Assembly (NCBI GenBank): GCA_945870025.1
Contig: CAMBQN010000029.1
Coordinates: forward strand, 1-34,810
Origin: Akkermansia muciniphila
GTDB taxonomy: Bacteria; Verrucomicrobiota; Kiritimatiellia; RFP12; JAAYNR01
DNA length: 34,810 bases
Reading direction: 5' to 3'
Positions 16,405-24,429 of this stretch are shown one piece after another. Made by a program: the position numbers and the translations under genes. The notes beneath the pieces are model-generated. The model had not been told where the DNA came from. It ran no database searches and saw only the letters and a list, made by a program, of their open reading frames with translations. The number at the start of each line of letters is the position of its first letter. The stretch's first letter is position 1.

Positions 16405-17490
16405 ATGAAAAAACCTGCGATCATGGCCATTGAAGGAATACCGGACTGGGAGAAGCGGTTGGCCCGGGTGGATGCGTTTTGGGATCGGCAGATCCTCGAC
16501 CGGCCGGTGGTGTGTGTCTATGCGCCGAAGATCGATCCACGGTATCCGTGGCCTGCAGACAAGACCTATGCGTCGCAGCGGGATCGGTGGATGGACTTCG
16601 AGCATCTCGCCGACCGTGCGCTGGCCAACGCGATGAACCGGGAATACCTCGGCGATGCGTTGCCGCATACGTTTCCAAACCTGGGACCGGAAGTCTTTAA
16701 TGCTTACCTGGGCATGGAACTGGAGTTCGGCGAGAACACGTCCTGGTCGCACCCCAATTTGCATGAGTGGAGCGGGTTGGACGCCATCGCCTTTGATCCG
16801 GCCAATGCCTACTGGCGCGCCATCAGCGACTTTACGGACATTCTGTTGGCCATGGGGAAGGGAAAGTTCTATACCGGATTGACGGACTTCCATCCCGGCG
16901 GCGATGCCGCCGCCGCGTTTCGCGACCCGCAGGAGTTCAACATTGACCTGATTGAGTCGCCGGATGAGGTCAAGCGGTTGGTGCGCAAAATGACGGACCT
17001 CTACTTTCAGGTCTTCGATCTTTCTTGGGAGCGGCTCCGTGCCGCCGGGCAAGCCATCACGTCGTGGCCGGGGATTGTTTCGACGCGCAAGTGGTATGTG
17101 CCTAGCAATGACTTCTCCTGCATGGTCTCCCCTGCCATGTTCAATGAGTTCTTTCTTCCCGGGCTGATTGAGGAGTGCCGCGCGTTGGAGGCATCGATCT
17201 ATCATCTGGACGGCGTGAACGCGCTGGGCCATCTGGACAGCCTGCTGGAAATCAAGGAGTTGAACGCCATTCAGTGGGTTTATGGCGCCGGTCATGGCCG
17301 ATCGTCCGATTGGATGCCGGTGTACAAGCGCTGTCAGGCGGCGGGCAAGGGATTGCAGATGTATCTGGAACCCAATGAGTTTGACCTGTTCATGGAACAG
17401 TTGCGGCCTGAAGGATTGTTTATCTCGACCTGGGTTAGCTCGAAGGAAGAGGGCGAGGCGCTGCTGCGCAAGGTGGCCCGCTGGCGATAG
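16405..17490 (+). CDS. Uroporphyrinogen-decarboxylase-superfamily protein (corrinoid methyltransferase-like), 361 aa
   Basis: The fold family is suggested by the C-terminal half: SPAMFNEFFLPGLIEECRAL, then YHLDGVNALGHLDSLLEIKELNAIQWVYGAG, a pattern I know from proteins labelled 'trimethylamine corrinoid protein 2' or URO-D-like. True URO-D decarboxylates uroporphyrinogen III; the MtaA/MtbA relatives move methyl groups to and from corrinoid proteins. The HxC...C zinc site of MtaA is not visible, so methyltransfer is not assured. It is soluble, with no signal peptide. The next gene (GH99-like) follows after 65 nt, so a role in processing a methylated or substituted sugar is possible but is only inference. 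Confidence 0.65.
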   Translation: MKKPAIMAIEGIPDWEKRLARVDAFWDRQILDRPVVCVYAPKIDPRYPWPADKTYASQRDRWMDFEHLADRALANAMNREYLGDALPHTFPNLGPEVFNAYLGMELEFGENTSWSHPNLHEWSGLDAIAFDPANAYWRAISDFTDILLAMGKGKFYTGLTDFHPGGDAAAAFRDPQEFNIDLIESPDEVKRLVRKMTDLYFQVFDLSWERLRAAGQAITSWPGIVSTRKWYVPSNDFSCMVSPAMFNEFFLPGLIEECRALEASIYHLDGVNALGHLDSLLEIKELNAIQWVYGAGHGRSSDWMPVYKRCQAAGKGLQMYLEPNEFDLFMEQLRPEGLFISTWVSSKEEGEALLRKVARWR

Positions 17491-17555
17491 GATGCCCATT
17501 AGACTAGCAAGGATCAACACACATGAAGAAGAGCAAAGTACAAAGAGAATCATAA

Positions 17556-18680
17556 ATGCAGAAGCAGAAGATGAAGCAGTATGATGTAGCCGCCTATATC
17601 TGGCCGTCGTATCACTATGAACCGCGGGTGGAAAACTTCTGGCCTGAGAAGGATGGCGAGTGGTACACGGTCCGCCGTGGGACGCCGCGCTTTCCGGGGC
17701 ATGACATGCCGCGCATCCCGCTGCTGGGCTACCAGGACGAGGCCGACCCCAAGGTCATGCGCCAGCACATCGAACTCGCCATGGCGCACGGCGTCAATGT
17801 CTTCATCGTGGATTGGTACTGGTACCTGAATGCCCCCTGTTTCGAGCGGCAATTGAACGAGGGGTTAATTCCGGCGCTCAAAGGCACGGACTGCAAGTTC
17901 TACCTGATGTGGGCCAATCACGATGTAAATGATCTCTGGAACATGCATGTCGATACCTACTGGCACAAGCCGACTCAGGCGATCTGGAGCGGACAGGTCA
18001 ATCGGGCTGAACTGGAGCCGATGTTCGACCGGATCATCGATAAGTATCTCGCCCTCGACAGCTACTACCGCATCAACGGTAAGCCGGTCTTCTCGATCTT
18101 CGACTACGCCAACCTGGTGACCGGGCTGGGCGGGGTGAACCCGACCCGTGACGCCTTCGACTGGATGCGTCAGCGCTGCGTGGCGCGCGGTCTGCCGGGC
18201 CTAGACGTTCAGGCCATTGCCAAGAGCGGCGCCGGCGTGGAAGCGGGCGCCAAGCTGGAGGCAGGGAGCGAGCAGCAGACCGCCCGCGATCTGACTTTCG
18301 ATAGTGCCACGGCCTACCAATACTGTCAGGACGCCAGCGAAATCGGCGACTATCCCGTCTGGGCTGACAAAGCGATGTCGCAATGGAAGGGGTATGAGAA
18401 TACCTACGGGACCTACTACCCGCACGCCTCGATCGGCTGGGACAACACGCACCGCAACCCGTCGTTCTCCGACCACTGCGTGGTGAAGAACGCGACCCCG
18501 GACGCCTTTGAAGCCTGTCTCTGGAGGGCCAAGGCCTGGCTGGACGCGCGCACCAACCAGGCGCCGCTGGTCACGATCAACAGTTGGAACGAATGGACCG
18601 AGGGGAGTTACCTGCTGCCCGACATGCGCTGGGGGTATGGCTACCTGCGGGCGGTGAAGAATGTGTTTGGGGGAAGCTGA
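17556..18680 (+). CDS. WbsX / GH99-like domain protein, 374 aa
   Basis: The protein begins with a YDVAAYIWPSYHYEPRVENF-type strand and has the family's WxxH-rich middle (IVDWYWYLNAPCFERQ, FYLMWANHD). It ends with INSWNEWTEGSYLLPD followed by WGYGYLRAV, the signature end of WbsX proteins, whose glutamates in WNEWTEG are the likely catalytic acids. WbsX proteins occur in polysaccharide loci and are annotated as glycosyltransferase-associated or glycoside hydrolase 99-like. There is no signal peptide, so it is probably cytoplasmic. The start at 17556 is preferred over the in-frame ATG at 17571 because AAAGAGAA lies just upstream, but the evidence is weak. Residues about 225-245 form an Ala/Gly/Glu-rich insert. 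Confidence 0.75.
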   Translation: MQKQKMKQYDVAAYIWPSYHYEPRVENFWPEKDGEWYTVRRGTPRFPGHDMPRIPLLGYQDEADPKVMRQHIELAMAHGVNVFIVDWYWYLNAPCFERQLNEGLIPALKGTDCKFYLMWANHDVNDLWNMHVDTYWHKPTQAIWSGQVNRAELEPMFDRIIDKYLALDSYYRINGKPVFSIFDYANLVTGLGGVNPTRDAFDWMRQRCVARGLPGLDVQAIAKSGAGVEAGAKLEAGSEQQTARDLTFDSATAYQYCQDASEIGDYPVWADKAMSQWKGYENTYGTYYPHASIGWDNTHRNPSFSDHCVVKNATPDAFEACLWRAKAWLDARTNQAPLVTINSWNEWTEGSYLLPDMRWGYGYLRAVKNVFGGS

Positions 18681-18683
18681 TTA

Positions 18684-18866
18684 TGCACACGACAAGCTCA
18701 ATTATCAGGAGGATGAATACAGCGACATGCGGGAAACCATCCGTCGCATGGGGCGCAATGTGGAGATGTTCCCGCTCTGGTCCGGCGACATGACGGAGTT
18801 TGAAAGCCTAGGCATCCAGCCCGAAGACATGGGGATGGTGAGCGTATCGGGAGCCGGTAGGCACCT
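18684..18866 (+). pseudogene. Unidentified coding-like remnant after the GH99-like gene
   Basis: In a frame different from the GH99-like gene, the sequence reads DYAHDKLNYQEDEYSDMRET, then MGRNVEMFPLWSGDMTEFES, then LGIQPEDMGMVSV. The composition and codon third positions look protein-coding, yet the reading loses that character near 18860 and runs antisense into the 3' end of sppA. No good start with a ribosome site was found (AGGAGG at 18707 is 14 bases from the ATG at 18727). I do not recognise the family. Confidence 0.35.
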
Positions 18867-18869
18867 TCG

Positions 18870-19901
18870 TCATTTATACAGGAGTCTCGTCTCGCTGCCC
18901 TCGAAAAGATTCTGCAGGTTCTGCAGATTGAAGCCCATATCGGGCTTGCGAAGAAACAGGTCAAACAGGCCTAACGGCTCCTCGTAGCGGATCACGCGGA
19001 CAGCGTTTGTCCGCAGCAGCGAGGCCGCCAGCACGTCCACGTCCTCGGCATACCCGACCTGATCGATCAGGCCGTGCTTGAGCGCCTCGGGGGCGAGAAA
19101 CACACGGCCGTCGGCGATGGCGCGCACCACCGGCTCGTCCAGTTTGCGGCGCTCGGCGGTCAGGGTCACAAACCGATCATGCAGGGCATCCACAACCCCT
19201 TGGAGCATCGTCCGCTGTTCTTGCGTCAGCTCGCCGAATGGATTGAGCAAATCCTTGTTCGCGCCCGACTTGATGGTCACGTCGGTAATACCCAGTTTCG
19301 CAGCCAGATCGCGGATGTTGTAGCTTTGCATGATCACGCCGATCGAGCCTGTCAGGGTCGTCGGATGCGCCACGATCTTGTCGGCCGCCAGCGCGATGTA
19401 ATAGGCGCCCGAAGCCGCGACATCGCCGAACTGAGCCACCACCACCCGCCCCTCCCCCTTGCGTTTGAAGTCGAGCAGCGACTGGTATAGGATGTCGCTG
19501 GCCGTAATCCCCCCGCCGCCGCTGTCAACGTCGAGGATGATGCCCCGCACGTCGGGGTCGACCGTGGCGCGCTTGATCGCGCGGAGCGCAGCGGAAGCCG
19601 ATCCGCCCTCCGAAAAAAATCCCGGCGTGTCGAGCAGAATCAGTCCGCGCACCAAGATCCGCGCGACTTTTACCTCGCCCGAACCACTCGACCATACCTC
19701 GACCAGGTTAGGGCACTCGTCAACACCCCATCCCGATCGAGCCGTCCGCCAGCCTGTCATGCCCGAGAGGCCTTCATCATTTGCGTTCAGGGCGAACCAA
19801 ACAAACGCGGCTGCCACCGTCAAACTGATCCCCCCCACGATCGCGAGCATCCACAGGCATCCCGTGCCGCAACCCCTTCGTTTCGTTTCCTGTTGATCCA
19901 T
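18870..19901 (-). CDS. sppA: Signal peptide peptidase SppA-type (S49) membrane protease, 343 aa
   Basis: S49 family serine protease with a Ser/Lys dyad that degrades cleaved signal peptides in the membrane. The start at 19901 is preferred over 19976 because GGAAAGGGAAG precedes it and it places a short charged N-terminus before one membrane helix (about residues 15-38, MLAIVGGISLTVAAAFVWFA). Landmarks: DVDSGGGGITASD, the nucleophile S164 in VAASGAYYIALAADKIVA, GSIGVI, and the base K211 in TIKSGANKD. The Ser-Lys spacing and single-domain length resemble the Bacillus-type enzyme rather than the double-length E. coli one. It is the last gene of a three-gene operon; 16 bases separate it from the next gene upstream. 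Confidence 0.88.
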   Translation of the reverse strand: MDQQETKRRGCGTGCLWMLAIVGGISLTVAAAFVWFALNANDEGLSGMTGWRTARSGWGVDECPNLVEVWSSGSGEVKVARILVRGLILLDTPGFFSEGGSASAALRAIKRATVDPDVRGIILDVDSGGGGITASDILYQSLLDFKRKGEGRVVVAQFGDVAASGAYYIALAADKIVAHPTTLTGSIGVIMQSYNIRDLAAKLGITDVTIKSGANKDLLNPFGELTQEQRTMLQGVVDALHDRFVTLTAERRKLDEPVVRAIADGRVFLAPEALKHGLIDQVGYAEDVDVLAASLLRTNAVRVIRYEEPLGLFDLFLRKPDMGFNLQNLQNLFEGSETRLLYK

Positions 19902-19917
19902 CTTAAGCTTCCCTTTC

Positions 19918-20265
19918 CTATTTTCCCAGCAGCAGCAACGTACGGCCGAGGAGAGTGACGGCGGCGGCCATCCCATCCAGAACGGCCAAAAACGTGGCGG
20001 CTTCGTCGATCAGCCGCCGGGTCTGGATAACCGCTTCTGCCGACTCCGCCAGCAAGCTGGCGTATTGGCGGTGATTGCGCTTGAGCGTCGCCCGCTGCAG
20101 CGAAAAAACGGCGTTGCAGAGCGCGTTGAACTCATCCTCCAGCGCGGCGACCGCCTCGGCCCCGCCCGACGCCTCGGCCTCATGAACCAGCCTCACCCGG
20201 TTCGTGTTGTAGGCGCGGATCGCGGCCTGCGTGCGTTGCAGCAGGTTTGTTTTCGGACTCGTCAT
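19918..20265 (-). CDS. Small helical protein of unknown function, 115 aa
   Basis: No family recognised. The sequence is almost wholly alpha-helical and Ala/Leu/Arg-rich (ALEDEFNALCNAVFSLQRATL, ESAEAVIQTRRLIDE). It ends in a hydrophobic stretch (AVTLLGRTLLLLGK) that could sit against a membrane. The ATG at 20265 is chosen because AGGAG lies 8 bases upstream, inside the end of the previous gene; the GTG at 20274 would place that site too close. It stands between the lipoprotein and sppA with gaps of 5 and 16 bases, so co-transcription is very likely. Confidence 0.7.
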   Translation of the reverse strand: MTSPKTNLLQRTQAAIRAYNTNRVRLVHEAEASGGAEAVAALEDEFNALCNAVFSLQRATLKRNHRQYASLLAESAEAVIQTRRLIDEAATFLAVLDGMAAAVTLLGRTLLLLGK

Positions 20266-20270
20266 ACGCG

Positions 20271-21113
20271 TCACTCCTCTTGACTTGCGCCCGCTGCTGG
20301 CGCCTGTGGGTCGGAAATCCGCTCGAACGCCTCAGACGTCAGCCGCAGTTTCTGCATGATCATGGCGGCCGACTGAACGGCCTCATTATATTTTTGCAAT
20401 TTGAACAACCCCGCCTTGACCGGGATGCGGTAGGGGTCGGACACCTTCTTCGCGAGTTCATTCTCATCAAAGTTGGCCAACCGGAGCGAGAGCAGCCCCG
20501 AGGCGTAGTGCGTGATGTAGGCCGTATCCACGTAGTCCTCCCACGTCGGAATCTCGCGCTTCCATAAGGTGCCCAGTTCAGCGGCGGCGCGTTCGAGAGC
20601 GGCATGCAACCGCGCGATACGCCGCGTTTGCCACAGCAGAGTCAGGTCGTTGGGAAGGCCTGTCGCCAGCTTCTTGAACTCGACGCTCGACGTCGTGTCA
20701 TTCGAGATTCCCTGAAGCGCTTCAACCGCCGCCGCATAGGACTGCACGGCCTCGGCCCGGGCCGCTCCCTCGCATGCGACGCGAAGTTGCGCGGCAGCCT
20801 CTTTCACCATCCTGCAGGTGCGAATGCGGGTGTCGAGCAGGTCGTTCATGGAGGCATCCGGAACGCGGGTGAAGTCAACCGCATCGGGCTCGGTACTGAC
20901 CACCACGCGCAGATAGCCCTGCTTGTAGGCGCTGTCGGCCGAAACCGTGCGCAGCGCCTCATAGGAAACGAGGGCAGAATCGGTCGCCGCCTGGACCTCC
21001 TGCGAAGTCCGACTGGCAGCGGTGCGCACCGATCCCGTCGCGCACCCCGACACCGCCAGCGAGGCGGCCAGCAGCCAGATCGCGCAATCCGGCAGGCACC
21101 GGTCACGCGTCAT
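20271..21113 (-). CDS. Predicted lipoprotein of unknown function, 280 aa
   Basis: The N-terminus MTRDRCLPDCAIWLLAASLA ends in VSGC, a clear lipobox, so the mature protein should be lipid-anchored at the Cys and face the periplasm. The rest is predicted helical (SALVSYEALRTV, AQLRVACEGAARAEAVQSYA, RIARLHAALERAAAELG) with no motif I recognise. The start at 21113 follows GGGGA. A longer form from 21164 would add 17 residues; the candidate promoter at 21171-21199 would then give a leaderless message starting at that ATG. It is the first gene of the operon with the 115-residue protein and sppA. Confidence 0.72.
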   Translation of the reverse strand: MTRDRCLPDCAIWLLAASLAVSGCATGSVRTAASRTSQEVQAATDSALVSYEALRTVSADSAYKQGYLRVVVSTEPDAVDFTRVPDASMNDLLDTRIRTCRMVKEAAAQLRVACEGAARAEAVQSYAAAVEALQGISNDTTSSVEFKKLATGLPNDLTLLWQTRRIARLHAALERAAAELGTLWKREIPTWEDYVDTAYITHYASGLLSLRLANFDENELAKKVSDPYRIPVKAGLFKLQKYNEAVQSAAMIMQKLRLTSEAFERISDPQAPAAGASQEE

Positions 21114-21170
21114 TTCAAATCCCCGCACCACGCGGAAAACAGGGGCCGTTGTCAAACGTTTCATGGTTTC

Positions 21171-21199
21171 AGTGTACCGCGCGCGCGCAGCCGGCGCAA
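21171..21199 (-). promoter_or_regulatory. Candidate promoter of the lipoprotein-sppA operon
   Basis: On the minus strand TTGCGC (21199-21194), a 17-base spacer and TACACT (21176-21171) form a weak sigma-70-type match. The predicted +1 falls at or next to the upstream ATG at 21164. Confidence 0.35.
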
Positions 21200-21206
21200 G
21201 TCTTCC

Positions 21207-21262
21207 GTTGAATGTTAGGCGTTGGGTGTTGGGCGTTGATCGTTGGGTGTTGGATGTTCATC
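21207..21262. repeat. Heptanucleotide array, eight 7-nt GTTNNNN units
   Basis: GTT recurs at 21207, 21214, 21221, 21228, 21235, 21242, 21249 and 21256, exactly every 7 nt. The units are GTTGAAT, GTTAGGC, GTTGGGT, GTTGGGC, GTTGATC, GTTGGGT, GTTGGAT and GTTCATC. It lies between the lipoprotein start and the speB stop. The first units reappear exactly 100 bases later (GTTGAAT GTTGGGT at 21307-21320), inside the 3' end of speB. Confidence 0.88.
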
Positions 21263-21280
21263 TCATTTATAGCTTTCGCT

Positions 21281-22174
21281 TCATCTGCCACACCCCCTTA
21301 CATTCTGTTGAATGTTGGGTGTCCCCTCCCCCATCAGCCCCATCAGTCGGTGGGCCAGTAGGGCGGCGGTGAAGTCGGCGTGGTGCAGGCCGCGTATCGG
21401 CGCCAATTCGACCACATCGGCGCCGACCACGCGGCGCCCCGTTGCGATTCGTTCGAGCAGCAGCATCGCATCCTGCCAGAACAGGCCGCCCGGAACCGGC
21501 GTGCCGGTTGCGGGCATCACCGCCGGATCAAGGCCATCCACGTCAAAAGTGATGTAAATCCGTTTGGGAAATCCGGCCGGAAGCGGCCGCGTCGGAAGCG
21601 GCCGCCGCGCCAGCCGTTCGGCATCGTAGGCGAGCACGCCGGTCTGGCGACGGTAATCGGCTTCGTCAGCGCATAGGGCACGCACGCCGAACTGAATGAT
21701 CGGGAACCCCAGCTCGCTCACGCGGCGCATGACGCTGGCGTGACTGAGGGCCGACCCTTCATAGGCGTCACGCAGGTCGGCATGCGCGTCGAACTGAACA
21801 AAGCCCACTTTCAGCCCGGCAGCCTGAAAGGCGCGGGCGGCGCCGAGCGTGACGGTGTGCTCGCCGCCGAGGATCAGCGGCGCGGCGCCTGCGGCGAGGG
21901 CGTGGGCGACGCGGCCCTCGACACGGGCGATCACCTGTGCCGGCGCACCCGAGCAGGATACCGCCGGCTGGGTGTGAATGCCCGCCCGGCCCGGCGAAAA
22001 CCGGCCATCGGTGGCCTCCAGTTGCTGCGACGCGGCGAGAATCGCGTTCGGGCCAGCAGCCGTGCCGCCGCCATAGGAGACCGAGGTCTCCATCGGGACC
22101 GGGATTACATGGTAAGCGGCGAGACGGGCCGACGCGGGCGCGTATTCCGAAGCCAAGAAACCCTTTTTTTTCAT
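21281..22174 (-). CDS. speB: Agmatinase / ureohydrolase family enzyme, 297 aa
   Basis: Binuclear manganese ureohydrolase; agmatinase makes putrescine and urea from agmatine. The ligand motifs are complete: GGEHTV with H106, DAHADLRD with D129, H131 and D133, and DVDGLDP. The N-terminal SYGGGTAAGPNAIL region and the length fit bacterial SpeB. Arginase or formiminoglutamase specificity cannot be excluded from sequence alone. The C-terminal 12 or so residues (TPNIQQNVRGCGR) are encoded by a short heptamer-repeat remnant and do not look like the family. Translation is from the ATG at 22174 with only a weak ribosome site. Confidence 0.82.
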   Translation of the reverse strand: MKKKGFLASEYAPASARLAAYHVIPVPMETSVSYGGGTAAGPNAILAASQQLEATDGRFSPGRAGIHTQPAVSCSGAPAQVIARVEGRVAHALAAGAAPLILGGEHTVTLGAARAFQAAGLKVGFVQFDAHADLRDAYEGSALSHASVMRRVSELGFPIIQFGVRALCADEADYRRQTGVLAYDAERLARRPLPTRPLPAGFPKRIYITFDVDGLDPAVMPATGTPVPGGLFWQDAMLLLERIATGRRVVGADVVELAPIRGLHHADFTAALLAHRLMGLMGEGTPNIQQNVRGCGR

Positions 22175-22215
22175 AGTTGCTGCTCGCTCTCATCGCCCGT
22201 CGCGGGCTAAGTGAG

Positions 22216-22252
22216 GCGCTTGCACAACCTCCTTCGTCGGTTATGCAAGCGC
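22216..22252. terminator. Strong stem-loop between ABC-F and speB
   Basis: GCGCTTGCA (22216-22224) pairs with TGCAAGCGC (22244-22252); after one mismatch AACC/GGTT continues the stem. The loop is nine bases and on the minus strand reads GACGAAGGA. A smaller GCCCG/CGGGC hairpin lies just beyond. No U-run follows on the minus strand, so this could be a pausing or processing element or a REP-like repeat rather than a canonical terminator. Confidence 0.5.
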
Positions 22253-22253
22253 G

Positions 22254-22334
22254 GTATTCAGAAGCCAGTATTCAGTATTCAGAATGGGAACCCTCTCACC
22301 GGCAACGTGTACCCATATTCTGACTCCTGAATTC
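22254..22334. repeat. Heptamer-based inverted repeat in the ABC-F 3' region
   Basis: The left arm is made of 7-nt units GTATTCA GAAGCCA GTATTCA GTATTCA GAATGGG (22254-22288). The right arm (22312-22334) is, on the other strand, GAATTCA GGAGTCA GAATATG GG. The arms pair imperfectly across a 23-nt centre, so the RNA can form a long hairpin just after the ABC-F stop (22339-22341). Confidence 0.65.
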
Positions 22335-22338
22335 TCTC

Positions 22339-24306
22339 TCAGGTGATCGCATCCTGCGCCTCGGCCTGCTCCTTTTCCAGCGCATCGAGCTGGGTCGCCG
22401 GCTCCTCCCAATCGAGGGCCGCCAGGTGGAGGCTGTGCTGCACACCGCGCAGCCGTCTGCTGATGTCGGCAAAATCGGTTCCGGGCGCGGCGGCTGTAAG
22501 CTGATCGGACAGCGTTTTCTGCTCGACCTCCAGCGCCGCCATTTTGGCCTCGGACTGTTCGACGCGGCGGCGCAGATCGCGGATCTGCGGCGCCCGCTTC
22601 GCTCGCTCCTGCGCACGTACGCGGCGGAGGTCTTTTGAGGAAAGTCCTCCGCTTGCAGCGACATCCGAAACCGTCTCATTAGCTGTCTGCCGCGTTTCTC
22701 CCGCCGTCTTCTCGCGATAATAGTCGTATCCGCCCGGGAAGCGCCGCACGCCGGCCGGAGATATCTCGATGACCGATGTGGCCACGGCGCGGACAAACGC
22801 CACGTCGTGGCTGACCAGACAGACCGTGCCGTCATATGTGCCGAGGGCCTGTTCGAGCGTGCGGCGGCCGTCGAGGTCGAGGTGCGTCGTCGGCTCGTCG
22901 AGCAGCAAAAAGTTCGGCGGGTTGAGGAACAGGCGGAGAAACGCCAGCCGGATCTTCTCGCCGCCGCTGAGGACGCCGCACGGCTTGCCGACATCGTCCG
23001 CCGAAAATCCGAAACTGCCGAGTCGCGAGCGCAAATCCCGCTCCGTGGAGGCGGGCGCGGCGCGCTTGGCCACCTCCAGCACCGAGACTTCTGGCGGGAT
23101 CGTCTCGGCGAATTCCTGAGACTGATAGCCGGTCAGGACCTTGTGACCCACGAGCACCCGGCCCGTGTCGGGCTGACGTACGCCCGCGATCAGCCGCAGC
23201 AGCGTCGTCTTGCCCATGCCGTTGTAGCCGATGATGGCGACCTTGTCGCCCCGGCTGATCGCGAGGTCAACCCCGTCAAGCACCTTGTGTACGCCGTCAT
23301 ACGAAAATGAAACCCCCTCCAGCCGAACCACCTCCGCGCCGCAGTGCGGCGCCGGCGCAATCCGAAGGTAGCCGGCAGACTGACTCCGCTTGGGCAGGCG
23401 GATTTCTTCGAGCTTCTCCAACTGCTTGACCCGGCTCTGCGCCTGGGACGCCTTGGAACTCGTGGCCTTGAACCGCTCAACGAACCGTTCAAGCTGTTCG
23501 CGGCGGCGATCTTGATTCGCTTTGGCGGCGAGCAGATTGACATAGCGGGCTTCGCGTTCGCGCAAATAGTAATCGAGATCGCCTGGATAACGGGTGCACG
23601 AGCCGGCGTCGACCTCGATCGTCACCGAGGCCAACGAACGGAGCAGGTACCGGTCGTGCGAGATCAACAGCAGCGTCCCCTCGTAGGAGCGGAGAAACCG
23701 TTGCAGCCATTCAATGGCCGGTAGATCCAGATAGTTCGACGGCTCGTCCAGCAGCAGCAGGTCGGGCACGGAAGCGAGAATGCGCGCCAGCTCGGCACGC
23801 ATCCGCCAGCCGCCGCTGAAGGTGATGAAGGGTCGGTCGAATTCGGGCACCTTAAAACCCAGCCCGCCCAAGGCCGCCTTCACGCGGGTCTCCAACTGGT
23901 ATCCGCCGAGATGCTCGAACTGCGACTGCATCTCGCCCAGCCGGCGCAACAGGCGTCCCCGCTCCGCCTCGTCCGCGGCGGCATCGACCGCAGCGGCGAG
24001 CCGGTGCAATTCCACCTCCATGTCGTGTAGCCGCGGCACGCCCCGCAGCGCGTATTCCAAGAGCGTCTCGGCGTCGTCTTCGGGTTCCAGATGCTGGCGT
24101 ACGTAGCCGATGGCGGGCTTGCCCTCCAGCGTCACGACGCCGCCGTCCGACTGGCGAGCACCAATGATCAAATGGAAGAGCGAGCTCTTGCCCGCGCCGT
24201 TCGGGCCCACAATGCCGACACGCTCGCCCGCATGAATGCGGAAGCTGACGCCGTCCAACACGGTCTGGGTGCCGTAACGCAAACTGATGTCTTTAAATTC
24301 AATCAC
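22339..24306 (-). CDS. ABC-F family ATPase (tandem ABC domains, no membrane part), 655 aa
   Basis: ABC-F proteins act on the ribosome (translation factors such as EttA and Uup, or antibiotic resistance proteins). Both nucleotide sites are intact: Walker A GPNGAGKSS (K40) and GYNGMGKTT (K366), signatures TFSGGWRMR and VLSGGEKIR, and Walker B LLLLDEPSNYLD and FLLLDEPTTHLD. The inter-domain linker is Arg/Lys-rich (QDRRREQLERFVERFKATSS) and the C-terminal 90 residues form a coiled coil (LRRRVEQSEAKMAALEVEQK), as in Uup-like members. The start is a GTG at 24306; an in-frame stop lies just upstream. It is transcribed away from the zinc-ribbon/comEC genes. Confidence 0.9.
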   Translation of the reverse strand: MIEFKDISLRYGTQTVLDGVSFRIHAGERVGIVGPNGAGKSSLFHLIIGARQSDGGVVTLEGKPAIGYVRQHLEPEDDAETLLEYALRGVPRLHDMEVELHRLAAAVDAAADEAERGRLLRRLGEMQSQFEHLGGYQLETRVKAALGGLGFKVPEFDRPFITFSGGWRMRAELARILASVPDLLLLDEPSNYLDLPAIEWLQRFLRSYEGTLLLISHDRYLLRSLASVTIEVDAGSCTRYPGDLDYYLREREARYVNLLAAKANQDRRREQLERFVERFKATSSKASQAQSRVKQLEKLEEIRLPKRSQSAGYLRIAPAPHCGAEVVRLEGVSFSYDGVHKVLDGVDLAISRGDKVAIIGYNGMGKTTLLRLIAGVRQPDTGRVLVGHKVLTGYQSQEFAETIPPEVSVLEVAKRAAPASTERDLRSRLGSFGFSADDVGKPCGVLSGGEKIRLAFLRLFLNPPNFLLLDEPTTHLDLDGRRTLEQALGTYDGTVCLVSHDVAFVRAVATSVIEISPAGVRRFPGGYDYYREKTAGETRQTANETVSDVAASGGLSSKDLRRVRAQERAKRAPQIRDLRRRVEQSEAKMAALEVEQKTLSDQLTAAAPGTDFADISRRLRGVQHSLHLAALDWEEPATQLDALEKEQAEAQDAIT

Positions 24307-24361
24307 AGCCGTACATCATCACCGGAACCGGCTCTGCGGACAAGTCAAAAAAATTGCTGAC

Positions 24362-24391
24362 TGGACAGAACACCCCGCAAGCGGGTAAACT
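24362..24391 (+). promoter_or_regulatory. Candidate promoter for the zinc-ribbon/comEC genes
   Basis: TGGACA (24362-24367), an 18-base spacer and TAAACT (24386-24391) lie 38 bases before the ATG at 24430. The spacer holds a short CCCGC/GCGGG hairpin. The match is modest. Confidence 0.3.
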
Positions 24392-24429
24392 ATTCACAAT
24401 CAATTGCTCTTAATTTTCATACGTAACCC

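Noticed and set aside
16240..17553. 437-codon minus-strand frame opposite the URO-D-like gene
   Set aside because: Shadow of a recognisable plus-strand gene. Its first part (GDEYDLRLGVQPFIMEG) looks slightly protein-like, but it lies across the inverted repeat and has no family I know.
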